A stretch of 64,000 nucleotides of DNA from Mycoplasma wenyonii str. Massachusetts (GCF_000277795.1 NC_018149.1:527160-591159); one strand, 5' to 3'; shown: positions 10,036 to 22,696, numbered from the stretch's first letter. The notes: a model not told the origin generated them from the letters alone. A program made the numbers and translations.

Positions 10036-12222
10036 CTATAGATAGAGTAAGCCTTGAGAGTCCTGAGAGAGATTACTTACTACATTTATCTCTTGATTTT
10101 TAGAGTTACAAAAATCTAACTCTTTCAGGAATTTAGATACTCTAGGTATTCTCTCTCTAAAGCTAAGTAATCTAGAGGTAGTCTCTATCATCCTAGTTCT
10201 GTGATGCATATGCAAGTCACTAACTATATAGAGTTCTTTTTTAGCTCTAGTGATACCTACAAATAATATTCTTCTTTCTTCCTCTATATCTTGCAGTGTG
10301 TCTGCATAGTGTTTGGGGAATTTCCCTTCAACTAGATTAAGAATAAATACATAGTCAAATTCACAGCCCTTTGCGCTGTGAACTGTAGAGAAATTAAGAT
10401 ATTGGTCTTCTGTGGTATGGCTCACAAAGTGTTTCACATAAGCCAACAGTAACTTAAATAGCTCTCTTAGACAAAAGGTTGTTTGGTTACTGTAGTAAGT
10501 CATTACCTTATAAAAGTGAGTGATATTTCTAACTGCTTGGTGTTTTTGGCTGGAAATGTACTTAGTTAACTTGGGGTTGAGATTGCCTTTAACTCACTCT
10601 CTCAAGCCATCTTGGCTACTGACAATAGTACTAAATTCTTTTTTTGCATCCTCTTTATAAGGGCTTTGTCTGTATTCTGCCTTTAGAAGTTTTCAGAACT
10701 CTTTAATCTTTCTTATTCACTTCTTATCTTCCTCTGAACTCCATCTATTCTCAAAGTTAGAAGTAACTAAATAGTTAAGACTCTTAATTAGATCCTCTGA
10801 ATACTCTTCTATCTGTTCATAGAAGTAATCTGGGATCTCTTCTCTTTGAAGCCAAAACTCAATTATGTACTTAATTGCAAAGGAATCAAATTTGAATCTC
10901 AAAGAGAGTAAACAAACTAGGAAGTAACTCTCATAATTCCAAGCTATATGTTTAGAAAAGTTAAAGTCTAGGAACTTAATTCCCTTAGATCAGAATCTCT
11001 TTCTGAGATTCTTAGTCTCTAAATGAGTTCTAGAGATAATAGCTATTTGATTGAGATTTATTCCCTTAACCTCTAGATTTCTGATAATGGAGTAGAGTTT
11101 CTTAGTCACTCCTCCCTGTTTGTCATTAACTATTCAGCGTATTTTGTCTCCTATCTCATTCTTTGTATGCATCTCATTGAAAATATCTTTTTGATTGTTC
11201 ATGGAGATTAATTTCTTGGATAAATCCAAGATATTCTGAGTAGATCTATAGTTCTGAGAGAGATTAAAGAACTTAGTAGTCAGATCTATATTGGTTTTGA
11301 AGTAGCTAAAGATCTCTGGATAAGCTCCTTGGAAGCCATATATAGCTTGGTTTGGATCTCCCACAAAGAAGATATTCTTCTTAGAGCCTGAGATTTGAGC
11401 AATTATTAAAAGTTGCAAGAAGTTCATATCTTGAAACTCATCAACTAGTATCTTTTCAAACTTAGATTGAATTAATTCCTTTCTATCAGGATTTCTATCG
11501 AGAATATAGTGAAAGTAAATTATTAGATCATCGAAGTCAAAGATCTCTTTCTTACTTAGATATTCTTGATAAACAAGAAAGGTATTCTTTAGTACTTGAA
11601 TGGCTTTAGCTTTTTGTAAGCTATCTAACCTTTCTGTTTTCTTATTGAGCCTGGAAGAGAATCACTCATACTTAGCTACTTTTAACTGAAAGTTGTTATT
11701 AAGATAGTTCTCTATCTTATTTCTAGAGATAGAGTTTTCTGTTTCTTCAAGTACTATCTCATAGATATATTGCTTTAGCTCTTCTCCGCCATCTTGAACT
11801 ATCTTCTCTGTTTGCTTTCTTATCTCTTCTTCTAGAAAAAAGAATCTCTCTCTACCTTCAAAGATTGATAGTCTATTAATCTCTTGTTTTAAGAGCTTAG
11901 AGAGATCTTGCTTTAACTCTGTCTCTAAGAATTTCTTACAAATAGAGTGAAGTGTTCCGGCATATTCAAACTCTCTTTTAGCCTTTACAAATTTATTAAT
12001 TCTCTTCTTAATCTCAATAATTCCTCTATTGGTATAAGTAACTAATAGTATCTTTCTAGGTTCTATTTTTTGAGAAAGATAGAAACCTATCTTTTCAATA
12101 ATTACAAAGGTTTTACCTGATCCTGGTCCAGCAATTATTCCTACATTCTTTTTTTCATTGAATGTAATTACATCTAACTGTTGTTGATTGGGAGTTTGCT
12201 TTGAAATTAGATTGAAAGACAT
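10036..12222 (-). CDS. pcrA: UvrD/PcrA-type superfamily I DNA helicase
   Basis: ATP-dependent 3'-5' DNA helicase of repair and replication-fork processing, 728 aa, the usual PcrA length. Motif I is AGPGSGKT (near residue 30), motif Ia around LLVTYTNRG, motif II LVDEFQD, motif III VGDPNQAIYGFQGA, motif IV near LSQNYRS, motif V around TVHSAKGCEFDYVF and motif VI EEERRILFVGITRAKKELY. Several UGA codons are Trp. The gene starts only 20 bases from the divergent nuclease-like gene at 12243, which may be a functional partner. UvrD rather than PcrA, or a RecB-like helicase, remains possible. Confidence 0.88.
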
Positions 12223-12242
12223 TTCTACTAATTAATAGTTAA

Positions 12243-13370
12243 ATGTTTTATCTAAATGAAAAAAACATTAAGGAATATACAGTGGTTGGTTATCTAGCCT
12301 CTGAAAAATTCAAAACTCAAATTAGACCCAGACTCTTTAAGTTAATTAAGCCTAGTTGAAAAAACCAAACTAGTTTAACTCCTTTATTTCTAACTAGTAC
12401 TAAGATAGTTGATTCTCTTGGCACTAAGTTAGATGAAGAGACCTTACAAAAAATAACTAACTATTTTAGTTATCTAGGGAAGTGAAGTGAGTTCTTTCTA
12501 GAAAAATTAGTTGCAACTTCTAAAGAAAAACAAAAGAGTTGAGAACAAATAGAGTTACAGGATCACTGAGAGATAGTTAGAGAGGCCACTGAAGAGAGCA
12601 AGAAATACTTTGCTTCTAAGAAAAGTAAGTCAGAGAACTGAGTCTGATTCTGAGAATTAAGTAATCCAAATAAATACAAATACTCTTTCTTCTATGAACA
12701 AGAAAGCTTCAAGAATAATGAAGACTTTGGATTATTCACAGTCATTATGAATCATTGAAAGTCTTTCCTACCCCACTTTGAAAGTTGTATTAGTTGAAAT
12801 AAATTCACTAAGTTGTATGAACTCAAAAGCTCAGAGCATCACAAGCAAGAATGTGAAATCACTAGATGAGAGTTTGATTTCTTTGAACCTAATGAAAAAG
12901 AGTTAGTAGAGCTTAAGTTTCACAAAAAGAGTTGAAATACCTCTTGAATTTGACAAACTCTTATGTACTCTTATCTCTTAGATTTCTACTATGGAGTGAG
13001 AGTTAAGAAGATAAGAATTATTAATACTTTTTTCGGGGAACAACTCTCTTTCTCTATCTCTGATCTCTTTATAGAAGGTGGAGAAGAGTCCTTCTATAAG
13101 ATGATGAAACTAGAAATCTCTGACTATGAAAAGCTCAAGTTTATGAATAGAATACTAGCTTGCTTTAAGGAGTGAACAACTAACTCTAACTTAAAAGAAA
13201 TAATTTCCAATAATTTCTTTTGTGAACAAGAAGATCTAAATATTCCTAAATATCACCAATTTATTACTAACTTAGATAAGAATAGAGGAAGGGCTAACTT
13301 TTTATCTAATATTCACTCTCCTAAGTGAGTCTGATCGGAGTGAATTAAGTTTTCAGCTCAAACGCAGTAG
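12243..13370 (+). CDS. Probable PD-(D/E)XK superfamily nuclease, 375 aa
   Basis: Open from ATG 12243 to TAG 13370 only if about 17 UGA codons are read as Trp. Around residues 205-245 it has the layout of a PD-(D/E)XK site: an Asp in EFDFFEPNE, then ELVELKFHKK (E-x-K), then a helix beginning IWQTLMYSYLL, as in Cas4/RecB-type nucleases (Q-x-x-x-Y). The rest is charged and Trp-rich. It is divergent from the helicase by 20 bases, and its 3' end overlaps the convergent alaS by 26 bases. The assignment is pattern-based inference, not a family hit. Confidence 0.5.
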
Positions 13371-14664
13371 AGAACTTAGTATTCTTAGATTTTTGAGAGT
13401 GTTCTTCTTGTAATTCTTTTAGTCTGGTTTCAGAGTAATCTACTTTATTCTCTCTCAATAACTTCTTAAGAACAGGAAGGGGAGCTCCTTCTCTTTCTAC
13501 TAGGGTAAAGAGTTGTTCTTCTAGACTTTCTGTCTTATTAGAGATAATCTCCTGTATTCTCTTTTGAGTTTTCTCTAAGACTTTTTGGAAAGAAGTGCTT
13601 TCTTTTAGTATCTCTGCTAGTAACTCTGAGTGTTTATTATTGAGTGCTGGATACAACTCTGAAACTAAATCTACTGATGTTTGAAGTAAATTAGGAATTG
13701 CACTCTCTTTTAACTCTAGAAGATATAAAGAGACAAAGACTCTTCTCATAAGCTTTCTCAAAACATAACCTCTTCCTTTTCCGGAAGGAGTTAAACCCTC
13801 GCCTAGTAATATCACTAGAGTTCTTAGGTGATCTGCAACTATCTGAAATTGTGCACTCTCTTCAGTTAGTTCTGGGTTGTATTTCTTTCCAGAGAGTCTC
13901 TCAATCTCTTGAATTATTGGATAGAACAAAGAGCTAAAAAAGATATTTTTAACTCCTTCTAATATAGTTACAACTCTCTCTAGCCCAGCCCCAGTATCTA
14001 TATTCTTATTCTTTAGCTCTATGTAATTACCTTTTTCAGCTCAGTATTGGCTGAAAACAATATTTCAAATCTCTATATATCTTTCGTTATCTATAGAGTA
14101 TTGAAGTAACTCTAAGCCTTTGTTTTCTCTATCAAACTCAACTCCTCTGTCGAAGTAAATCTCTGTGCAAGGTCCACAAGGTCCATCTCCAACCTCTCAA
14201 AAATTAGCTTTGTCTAGTTTGATAATTACTGTGTTCTCTCCCAGCAACTCCTTTCAAATAGCTTCGCTTTCTTGATCATCTTTGTGAACAGTAATAACTA
14301 ACTTATTTAGTTCAAGTCTTAAGACTTTATCTAAAAACTCTACTGCAAAACCAATAGCCTCTCTTTTGAAATAAGAACCCACTGAGAAGTTTCCCATCAT
14401 CTCAAAGTAAGTGCTATGTCATCCATCTTTCTCAATACTCTCTATATCTACTGTTCTTATTACCTTTTGAACACTAGTAAAGGACTGAGAAACTCTCTCT
14501 TCTCCCTTAGAGATAAAGGCTTTTTTTAATACACAAAGTCCTGCATTAACAAATAAGGTAGACTTATCTTCTTCTGGGGGAATTACAGAGTGTGACTCAA
14601 TTATTTTGTGCCCCTTTGACTCAAAAAAGTTAATTCAACTATCTCTTAACTCTCTTGCTTTCAA
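13345..14664 (-). CDS. alaS: Alanyl-tRNA synthetase, short form lacking the editing domain
   Basis: Charges tRNA-Ala. The class II catalytic domain is clear: [21 protein letters not shown] at the N terminus, [40 protein letters not shown] and [30 protein letters not shown]. The protein then ends after about 130 residues of the tRNA-recognition helical region, at 439 aa. The editing domain (HxxxH..CxxxH) and C-Ala domain of the usual 850-900 aa enzyme are absent. The start TTG 14664 lies three bases after the mnmA stop. Confidence 0.92.
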
Positions 14665-14667
14665 GCT

Positions 14668-15762
14668 CTAAATGGAGTTGTGATATACACCTGACCCTAG
14701 ACATCTCTTTTTATTAGTGGAATAGAAGACTACATACTGACCCGGAGTGGAAGCACAACTTGCTTGATGAGACAATCTCATTAGCTCACTCTTTATCTCT
14801 TCTATCTTTCCAGATATGAAATTAGAGGTGTGTTTGAACTTTACCAAGACTTGTTCACCTACTTTTGGAGCTTTATAAATCCAGTGTAAGTTTGTAACCA
14901 AACAACCTTCTTTAATTAAATATTTATCTCTAACACTTTCTCTACAAACTAGTAAGTTAGAGTTCTCCTTTCCACAAACATAATACTTTTCTCTTTGTCC
15001 TGATACACAAGTTCCTTTTCTTTGATTGATTGAGTAATAGCAAAGTCCTTTGTGCTTCCCCAGAGACTCTGCTCTCTCCACATCTATTATTTCTCCCCCT
15101 TCTCCCTTCACATAAGAAGAAAGGAAAGAACTAAACTCTCTTTTTCCAATGAAACAAATTCCTGCACTACTCTTCTTATCTCAATTAGGTAGTCCTATTT
15201 CTTTAGCCAATCTTCTCACTTCTGACTTACTCTCAAACTCACTTAAGGGAAAGACAATCTCTCTTAGTTGCTCTTGAGTTAGTCTAGAAAGAAAGTAAGT
15301 CTGATCTTTCTTAGGATTGTTGCAACTCTCTAGGTAATATATTCCTTCTTCTTCAGTTACTCTTGCATAGTGGCCTGTAGCTAACTTAATTCCCTTCCCA
15401 AACTCTTTCTTTACTGTTTCCAATAAGACTCCAAACTTAATCTTGGAATTACATCCTAGATCAGGATTTCCTATTAGATTCTTTTCAAAATCTGAGAGAT
15501 AAGGCTTAAAGACATTCTCTCAATATTCTTGAGTGAAGTTATAGATATATAAAGGTATCTTTAAGAAGGAAGCTACCTTTTGAGCCATAATACTATCTTT
15601 CTCTCCTTGACAACTTCCTTCTAGCTCAGATTCATTAAGTTGTTTATCTCAGTTCTGCATATGAACTCCTATAACCTTATATCCTTGTTGTTTTAAGAGA
15701 TAGGCACTTACTGCCGAGTCTACTCCCCCAGATAAAGCAATAACTATCTTTTTCTCTTCCAC
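14668..15762 (-). CDS. mnmA: tRNA-specific 2-thiouridylase MnmA
   Basis: Thiolates U34 of Lys, Glu and Gln tRNAs. The PP-loop is SGGVDSAVS near residue 10. The two catalytic cysteines sit in [10 protein letters not shown] and in [10 protein letters not shown], and LATGHYAR and DQTYFLSRL are standard landmarks. The C-terminal beta-barrel ends [18 protein letters not shown]. Length 364 aa is normal. The GTG start at 15762 gives [12 protein letters not shown]. It is divergent from ligA (30 bases) and immediately upstream of alaS. Confidence 0.94.
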
Positions 15763-15791
15763 TCTACTCTTAAAGTTAATTATTAAAGGCT

Positions 15792-17780
15792 ATGAGGGAT
15801 GGGGAGGAGCTAAAGAAATTTCAAGAGTTACTTAAAGATCAAGAGGAAGCCTACTATAAAGGAGAAGAGACTATTCCAGATGAACTATATGACTTTAAGC
15901 TTAGAAAGCTTAAAGCTCTGGGAGTTGATATCTCTTCTCTTCCAGTCGGACAAGTTCACTCTGAAAAGTCTAATCTCAAACATCCCCATTTATTTCCTAT
16001 GCTCTCTCTTGATAATGCCTTTAATGAAGCTGAACTAAATAAATTCTTTGACAACCACTTAAAAGAATTAGGTAGTTCTAACTCTCTTGAGTATTTCATT
16101 GAACCAAAGGTTGATGGAGTTAGTATAAGTCTTCACTACCAAGGTGGTCAATTAGTAGAAGCGCTTAGTAGGGGAGATGGAAAAAAAGGAGAGAGTCTCA
16201 TTTACCACATAAGAGAGATCAAATCAATTCCTAAGAGTATTGACTACTCTCGAGAAATAGTAGTTAGGGGAGAGATCTTCATCACTAGCTCTGATTTCAA
16301 GGAAATCCAAGCTTCAACTCCAGAAAATCAAAGGCAATTTATAAGCTCTAGGAATTATGTTGCTGGAGCCTTAAGACTTAAAGAAACTCAATTAATTAGT
16401 GAGAAAAAACTCTCTTTTTGTGGCTATCAAGTGCTATTTCCAGATAATCACTCTCTAGAGAAACAATCAGATGTAATTGAGTTACTTAGAACTTTGAAAA
16501 TCCCAACACACCAAGAAGAATTAACTCTAATTAGCTCCAATATCTCTGAGATTTGAGAATTCATTAGAGAGTTTGGAGAAAAAAGAGAGAAGCTAGAACT
16601 ACCTAATGATGGATTAGTAATTAAGTTAAATCAAACTTCTTACTACTCAAGAATAGGTAGTACCTCTAAATTCCCTAAGTGAGCTATTGCTTATAAATAC
16701 CCTAGCTTAATTAAGGAAACTACCTTAGAAAAAATAGAGGTTACAGTAGGTAGGAGTGGAAGAATTACCTATCTAGGTAAATTAACTCCTGTATTTATTA
16801 ATGGAAGTTGAATTAATTATGTCTCTCTTCATAATTACGAAAACATTAAGAAATTGGGGTTAAGAGAAGGTATAAAGGTACAGGTATATAAATCTGGGGA
16901 GGTAATTCCTCAGATACTAGGAAGAGTTAGTGAAGATACTTCAGAGGGGAAAGAATTTCAACTAATTGAACAATGTCCTTGTTGTTCCTCTCAACTAGTT
17001 TTCAAAGAAGGAAATAAGTTACAGTACTGTCTTAATCCCAATTGTGAACAAAAAGAGATATGTAAGCTCTGTCACTTCTGCTCAAAGGCTGGACTTAATA
17101 TAGAAGGACTTTCAGAAATGACTATTACTAAGTTATTTAAGGAAGGGATTTTGAGAAATATATTAGATATTTATTCTCTGTGGCAACACAAAGAAAGAAT
17201 ATTCCAACTAGAGAGTTTGAATATTAAAGATAAATCCTTTAATAACCTAATGACTGCTATTGAGAAAAGCAAGCAAGTAAGTCCTAATCAATTATTAGCT
17301 GGATTGGGATTAGAACATCTAGGACCGGAAGTGGTTAAGTTACTCTTGAATAAATTTCGAGCTATAGATAAGATATTTGAAGCTCCAGAGTCAGAAACTA
17401 AAGAGATTCTGGGAATAGGACCAAAGGTTGCAAGCTCTCTAAAGGAGTGAATCTCTAGAGAGGAGAATCTCTCAATGCTCTCTGAACTTAAGAAATTAGG
17501 TTTTCAATTTGAACTATCTGACTCTATTTCAACTCAACACCTAAAAAACAAAGATCACTATTTATATGGGAAAACTGTTTTGATTACTGGTAGTTTCAGT
17601 ATCAGTAGAGATCAACTGAAAGAAAAATTAGCTGAAAAGTACAATCTAACCTTTAAATCTAGTTTTTCTAGTGAAATTAACTATTTATTGGCTGGAGAGA
17701 GTCCAGGTTCTAAACTCCAATTAGCTATTAGTAAGAGTGTTCCAGTAATTTATAGTTCAGAGGTGGAAAGCTTACTCTAG
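15792..17780 (+). CDS. ligA: NAD-dependent DNA ligase LigA
   Basis: Seals nicks in replication and repair using NAD+. The protein has the Ia domain with YxxG-like segments, the adenylation site EPKVDG (Lys106), an OB fold, a four-Cys zinc finger (CPCCSSQLV...YCLNPNC), a helix-hairpin-helix region (LAGLGLEHLGPEVV..ILGIGPKVA) and a C-terminal BRCT domain beginning near KTVLITGSFS. It has 662 residues, typical of the family, and no internal TAA or TAG with UGA as Trp. Its TAG overlaps the asnS GTG by one base. Confidence 0.96.
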
Positions 17781-19096
17781 TGGAAAGCACTATATTTGAC
17801 TTACTGTCAAAAGCAAGTGAGTTACCTTCCACTCAACTTCATTCCCTTACTGGTTGAGTGAGATCTGTTCAGAAATTCAACTCAATTTCCTTTATCTCTC
17901 TAAATGATGGGAGTAATCTTTCTGGTATTCAAGTAGTCTCTTCTCCAGAACTACTTAATCAAGATTTAAGTCTTGGAGATGCAATTAGAGTAACTGGTTA
18001 TCTCCAAAAATCAAAAGGTAAGGAGCAAGAGTGAGAGTTTAAGTTAGAAAAACTAGAGTTACTTAAGGAAAGTAAAGAATTCCCTTTACTTCCAACTCAA
18101 CTAACCCTTGATTACCTGAGAACTCAACAATTAGTTAGACACAGAACCTCAATCTTTCAAGCTGTAGCCCTAATAAGAAGAGAGTTAGTTCAGTCAATCT
18201 ATACCTACTTACACTCAAATCACTTCTTTCCCTGTTTTGCTCCAGTTTTGAGTACTAACTCTTGTGAAGGTGGAGCCGAGCTCTTTAAGTTAGATTCAGA
18301 TGGAGCTGATTTCTTTAAGAAAGAAGAGATACTACTAAGTGTTAGTGGTCAATTCTACTGCGAGACTATCTCTAATGGATTAGGAAGAAGTTATTCTTTT
18401 GGGCCTACTTTTAGATCAGAGAAATCTAATAGTAGCTCTCACTTAGCTGAGTTCTGAATGATTGAGCTTGAAATGGCCTTTACTAATCTCTTTCAACTAA
18501 TTGAGTTTGTATATAAATTCTTTATTTACTTACTCAAGCAAGTACTACAAAACTGTAGAGACTGTCTTCTAGAACTATCTAATAAGTTATTAGGAGATAA
18601 CCAAACACTTATTAGTAAGTTAGAAGGAATAGCAAATAGTAAATATATAACTCTAAGTTACTCTGAAGCCATAGATATTCTTGGTAAGAGTTGAGGTTAT
18701 GAGTTAAGTAAAGAAGATGAAAACTTCTTACTTTCTAAGTTAGATACAAAAGTGTTATTTATTACTAACTATCCTTCTACTCAAAAACCTTTCTATATGA
18801 AAAACTCCGAAGATGGAAAGACTTCCTATTCATTTGATATGTTGATTTCAGAAGTTGGGGAATTAGCTGGTGGCTCAGAAAGAGAGAATAACTTAGAAAT
18901 CTTGAATCAAAAGATTGCAGAGCAAGGACTAAACCCTACTGAATTAGAGTGATATCTAAGCTTAAGAAAGTTTGGTTATGCCTCTTCTGCGGGATTTGGA
19001 ATGGGATTTGAGAGACTCTTAATGTTCTTTACTGGACTAAAGAATATTAAAGATGCTTCTGTATTCCCTAGATCCTACTCTCAGCTAGCTATCTAA
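17780..19096 (+). CDS. asnS: Asparaginyl-tRNA synthetase
   Basis: Class IIb synthetase, 438 aa. An N-terminal OB anticodon-binding fold (LTGWVRSVQKFNSISFISLNDG) precedes the catalytic core with RHRTSIFQAVALIRR, the FAPVLSTNSCEGGAELF segment, GRSYSFGPTFRSEKS (motif 2) and FGMGFERLLMFFTGL (motif 3). The asparaginyl-type STNSCEGG favours AsnRS over AspRS. The GTG start is joined to the ligA stop as TAGTG, suggesting coupling, and its last bases overlap the convergent nrdE. Confidence 0.94.
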
Positions 19097-21222
19097 GCCT
19101 GACAGGAAACACACTCAGTTGGTTGTAGATTCTTAGTTCTCACATAATAAAGAGACTTAAGTCCCTTATGGTGAGCATATAGATAGAGTTTCACTAAATC
19201 TCTAGTGGTGGAGTTATTAGTTACATATAGAACAGTTGAGATTCCTTGATCCACATGTTGTTGGATGATTGCAGATAGATCAATTAATTTCTTTTGATCT
19301 ATTAGATAAGCGGATTTATATAGGTGATGATTGTCTTTATTTAGGAATGGCATGGGGAAATAAGTAATTGAGCTACCATACATTCTGGTTTCAATGGGAG
19401 AGATGATGGGTTGAATAGAAGCTGTAGCTCCTTGTAGATAGCTAATGCTTTGGGTGGGAGCTACTGCTAATCTGTAAGCGTTGTATATTCCATTTTTCTT
19501 AACTAGCTCCTTTAGATTGGCTCAGTCTTCTGGGGTAGGTAATTTCATATTCTTAAAGATCTCTTTAGCTTTTTCACTCTTAGGGAGGTAGGGGTGAGAG
19601 ATGTATTTCTCGAAATAAGCTCCTGTGAAATAGTCTGTATTCTCAAACTCTTTAAAGCTAATCTTTCTCTCTTGCGCAATTCTAGAACTAGCTAGTAGAG
19701 AGTAATAGTTAAGAGCTGCAAAGAAAACATCTGCAATCTCTAGTGTTTCTGGAGAGTCATACTCTAGTCCATTCTTTAGTAAGAGTCCAGTGAAGTTAAG
19801 TACTCCTAACCCTACAGACTTAAATTCCTCATTAGCCTTTCTAATGCTAGGAGCATTAGTGATAGAAGTTAGATCACTCACTGCACTTAAAGCTCTCATA
19901 GAGAGATCTGCTATCTCTTCTAGATTCCCGTCTTCAAATACATTCACTAGATTAAGAGAGGCTAAATTACAAGAAACATCATTTCTTATGATGTCTCCTA
20001 GCCCATAGTCCCCTATAGTTGAGCTTTCTTGGTTTTGAAAGATCTCTGTACAAAGATTGCTCATCTTTATCTTTCCTATATTCTTTAGGGGATTCTTTTT
20101 ATTTGCATTGTCTATAAAGATTACATATGGATAACCAGACTCAAACTGAATCTGAGCTATCTTGGTTAAAACAGCTCTAGCAGACAGTTCTTTCTTTAAA
20201 AGAGAGTCATCATTAGCCAAGATATCATACCAGTAGTTGAAATCTAGATCTGGTAGAGATAGTCTGTATTTTTGATAGATAGTATTTGGCTCAAAAATAA
20301 AGAAATTCTTATTTTCAGTTGCTAGTTGCAGGAACTTATCTGGAACTATTAATCCTATTGAAAGAGTTTGAATTCTAGATTTCTCATCTGCATTGATTTT
20401 TTTGCAATCTATGAAGTCAATTAAGTCATAGTGAAAGATATTTAGATATACAGCTCCACTCCCCCTTCTCATTCCTAATTGATCTGCATAGTCAAATACA
20501 TTCTCTAGTATCTTCAGAACAGGAAAGATTCCTGAAGCTGTACTGTCAATTTGCTTAATTGAAGCTCCTCTACCTCTTAACTTACTTAGATTGATTGCAA
20601 CCCCTCCCCCAATCTTTGATAGTTGCATAGAGGTAGAAATTATGTAGTTAATTGAGTTAATAGAGTCTTCTGCTTCTAGTAGAAAACAAGAAACTAACAT
20701 TCCAGATCTTTTCTTTCCTGCATTTGAGAATGTAGGAGTTGCTGGTTGATAAATCTGTTTAATAATTAAGTTGGCTATTTTGCGGGCTAGCTCAAAGTCT
20801 CCATCAGCAAGAAATAGTGAAGTAACAATCACTCTATCTTCATAGCTTTCTAAGATATATTTCCCGCAGTTACTTCTTAGAGCAAAGCTCTCAAAGAACT
20901 TAGAGATAGAAATATAGCTTTTTCATTGAAAGCCAGCTCCATAAACCTCTTCTGTGAGTTGGTTAATCTGAGTCTCACTATATTTCTCTATTAATTGAGA
21001 GAGATAGTATTCAGTCTCAATTAGTCACTTAATTCTTTCAAAACCTCTTCGCTTGTGAGAGTACTTTTCACACTCAGAGATATATTTTTGATACTCTTGA
21101 ATAGCTAACTTATCTTTTTCTAGGCAGAAGAAACCATCTTCTCCCTTAAGAGTTACTTGATTATTAAAGATAAGAGAGTTGTAGTAAGAAGGATTGGTTA
21201 TCTTTTGAGATTTATTAATCAC
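19093..21222 (-). CDS. nrdE: Class Ib ribonucleoside-diphosphate reductase alpha subunit
   Basis: Large subunit that reduces ribonucleotides to deoxyribonucleotides. Landmarks include PATPTFSNAGKKRSG, SCFLLEAEDSINSI, KIGGGVAINLSKLRGRG, GSGAVYLNIFHYDL, SNLCTEIFQ and the C-terminal redox pair ECVSCQA. 709 aa fits NrdE. A GTG start at 21222 directly follows the nrdI stop (TAAGTG). The 3' end overlaps asnS by four bases in convergent orientation. Confidence 0.95.
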
Positions 21223-21591
21223 TTAACTGAGATTTAGAGCTTTTAGCTCTTCTCTAAATTCTGAGATTAACTGCTTATTTCCCCCTAAATCAAATTTCTT
21301 TAAAGCTGGAACTCCATATTTTTGACTAATAAGTGTTACTGCATTACAGAAGTTTTTTCCGAAGTTGATATTTCCGCTTCCAGCCACTCCTATTAATAAA
21401 TTGTGGTTATTGGAGAGGAATAACTCTACAATACTAGGAACTTCTCCATAACCATCTGTATAGGTAAAGATCACAAATTGTTTAGTGGCTTTTTCTTCAC
21501 CCGTGAATATCCTATTTACGTTTTTGAAACCTAACTTAGAAACTATTTGTTCAACTTTGCCAGTTCTACTAGCATATCAAAGTTCTATCAA
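21223..21591 (-). CDS. nrdI: NrdI flavoprotein
   Basis: Flavodoxin-like protein that supplies the oxidant for assembling the NrdF radical cofactor. The N terminus ELWYASRTGKVEQIVSKL resembles the FMN phosphate-binding loop, and FTYTDGYGEVP, GVAGSGNINFGKNFC and KKFDLGGNKQ..EF follow the family pattern. The TTG at 21591 is the best start; 122 aa is the normal size. It is the first gene of a nrdI-nrdE pair, with nrdF divergent 109 bases upstream. Confidence 0.88.
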
Positions 21592-21700
21592 AAACCCTTG
21601 TTTTTCTTTAGTTTTTTAAGTTGTTTTTGGCTTGATTTTTTTGGAAAAGTAAACTAGATTTTAGTCCTAAAAATGTCTATAAAATCATTCTAGTTTAGCT

Positions 21701-22696
21701 ATGGATGGGCTCTGCAATCATAGTTCTATCAGCTCTTGAGAGGGGGTTAACTGGAATGAAATTAGCTGCAAATTCAATAAAGAATTCTGAGATCAAAATG
21801 TTAGACAATTTTGGGTTGATGAAGAGATTCCTTTAAGTGGTGATAAGTTAATCTGACAGTCTAAGTTATCTAAGGAGGAAAAAGAGGTTTATATAAAGGT
21901 TCTAGGCTCTTTAACTCTCTTAGACACTCACCAAGGTGCAATAGGCATGAATAGGATCTGTCTTGCAGTACCTGATTTACCAACTAAAGCAGTATTGCAA
22001 TTTATGGGAATGATGGAGCAGATGCATGCAAAGAGTTATTCTTCTATTTTCTGTACCTTATTAAGTACTGAAGAGATAAATGAATTATTTGATTGAGTAA
22101 AGCAAGAACCTACTCTTCAAAAAAAGATCAAGATGGTTGTTGAATACTACGAAAACATTAAAGACACTAAGAGTCTTTACTTAGCTATGGCTGCTTCAGT
22201 GTTCCTAGAGTCTTTTCTCTTTTACTCTGGTTTCTTTTATATGTTGTTTTTGTCTTCTCAAGGTTTGATGATCAACAGTGGAGAGATCATTAACTTAATC
22301 ATTAGAGATGAAGCCATTCATGGTTTATATGTTGGTAATTTAGCCTCTAAGTTATTTCAAACCTTTAGTCCTGAAGAACAGACTCAACTAAAGGCAAAGG
22401 TTTATCAATTACTAGAAGACTTAATGGTTAATGAAGTTGAATACACCCACTTAATCTATAAGCCTTTAAACCTAGTAGATGAAGTACTTAAGTTCCTTCA
22501 ATACAATGCCAATAAAGCTTTGCAAAACTTAGATCTAGATGAAAAGTATGATGTAACTGAAAAAGACATTAATCCAATGATCTTCAATGGATTAAATACC
22601 TCAACCAAGAATCATGACTTCTTTTCTACCAAGGGAAATGGTTACATCAAAACCACTCAAGTAGAGATGATTCAAGATGAAGACTTTATTTTTTAG
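21701..22696 (+). CDS. nrdF: Class Ib ribonucleotide reductase radical subunit NrdF
   Basis: Carries the radical needed by NrdE. The canonical metal ligands appear intact: Asp75 (LTLLDTHQ), Glu106 and His109 (MMEQMHAKSYS), Glu in VFLESFLFYSG, and Glu/His in IRDEAIHG, with the radical Tyr113 in AKSYSS. The Val-Pro-Lys or Gln-Ser-Lys substitutions reported for metal-free mollicute enzymes are not present. 331 aa from ATG 21701. A family A gene begins at the next base after its TAG. Confidence 0.95.

Noticed and set aside
21592-21700. NrdR-type operator between nrdI and nrdF
   Set aside because: I looked for paired NrdR boxes in this 109-base gap and found no convincing repeat.
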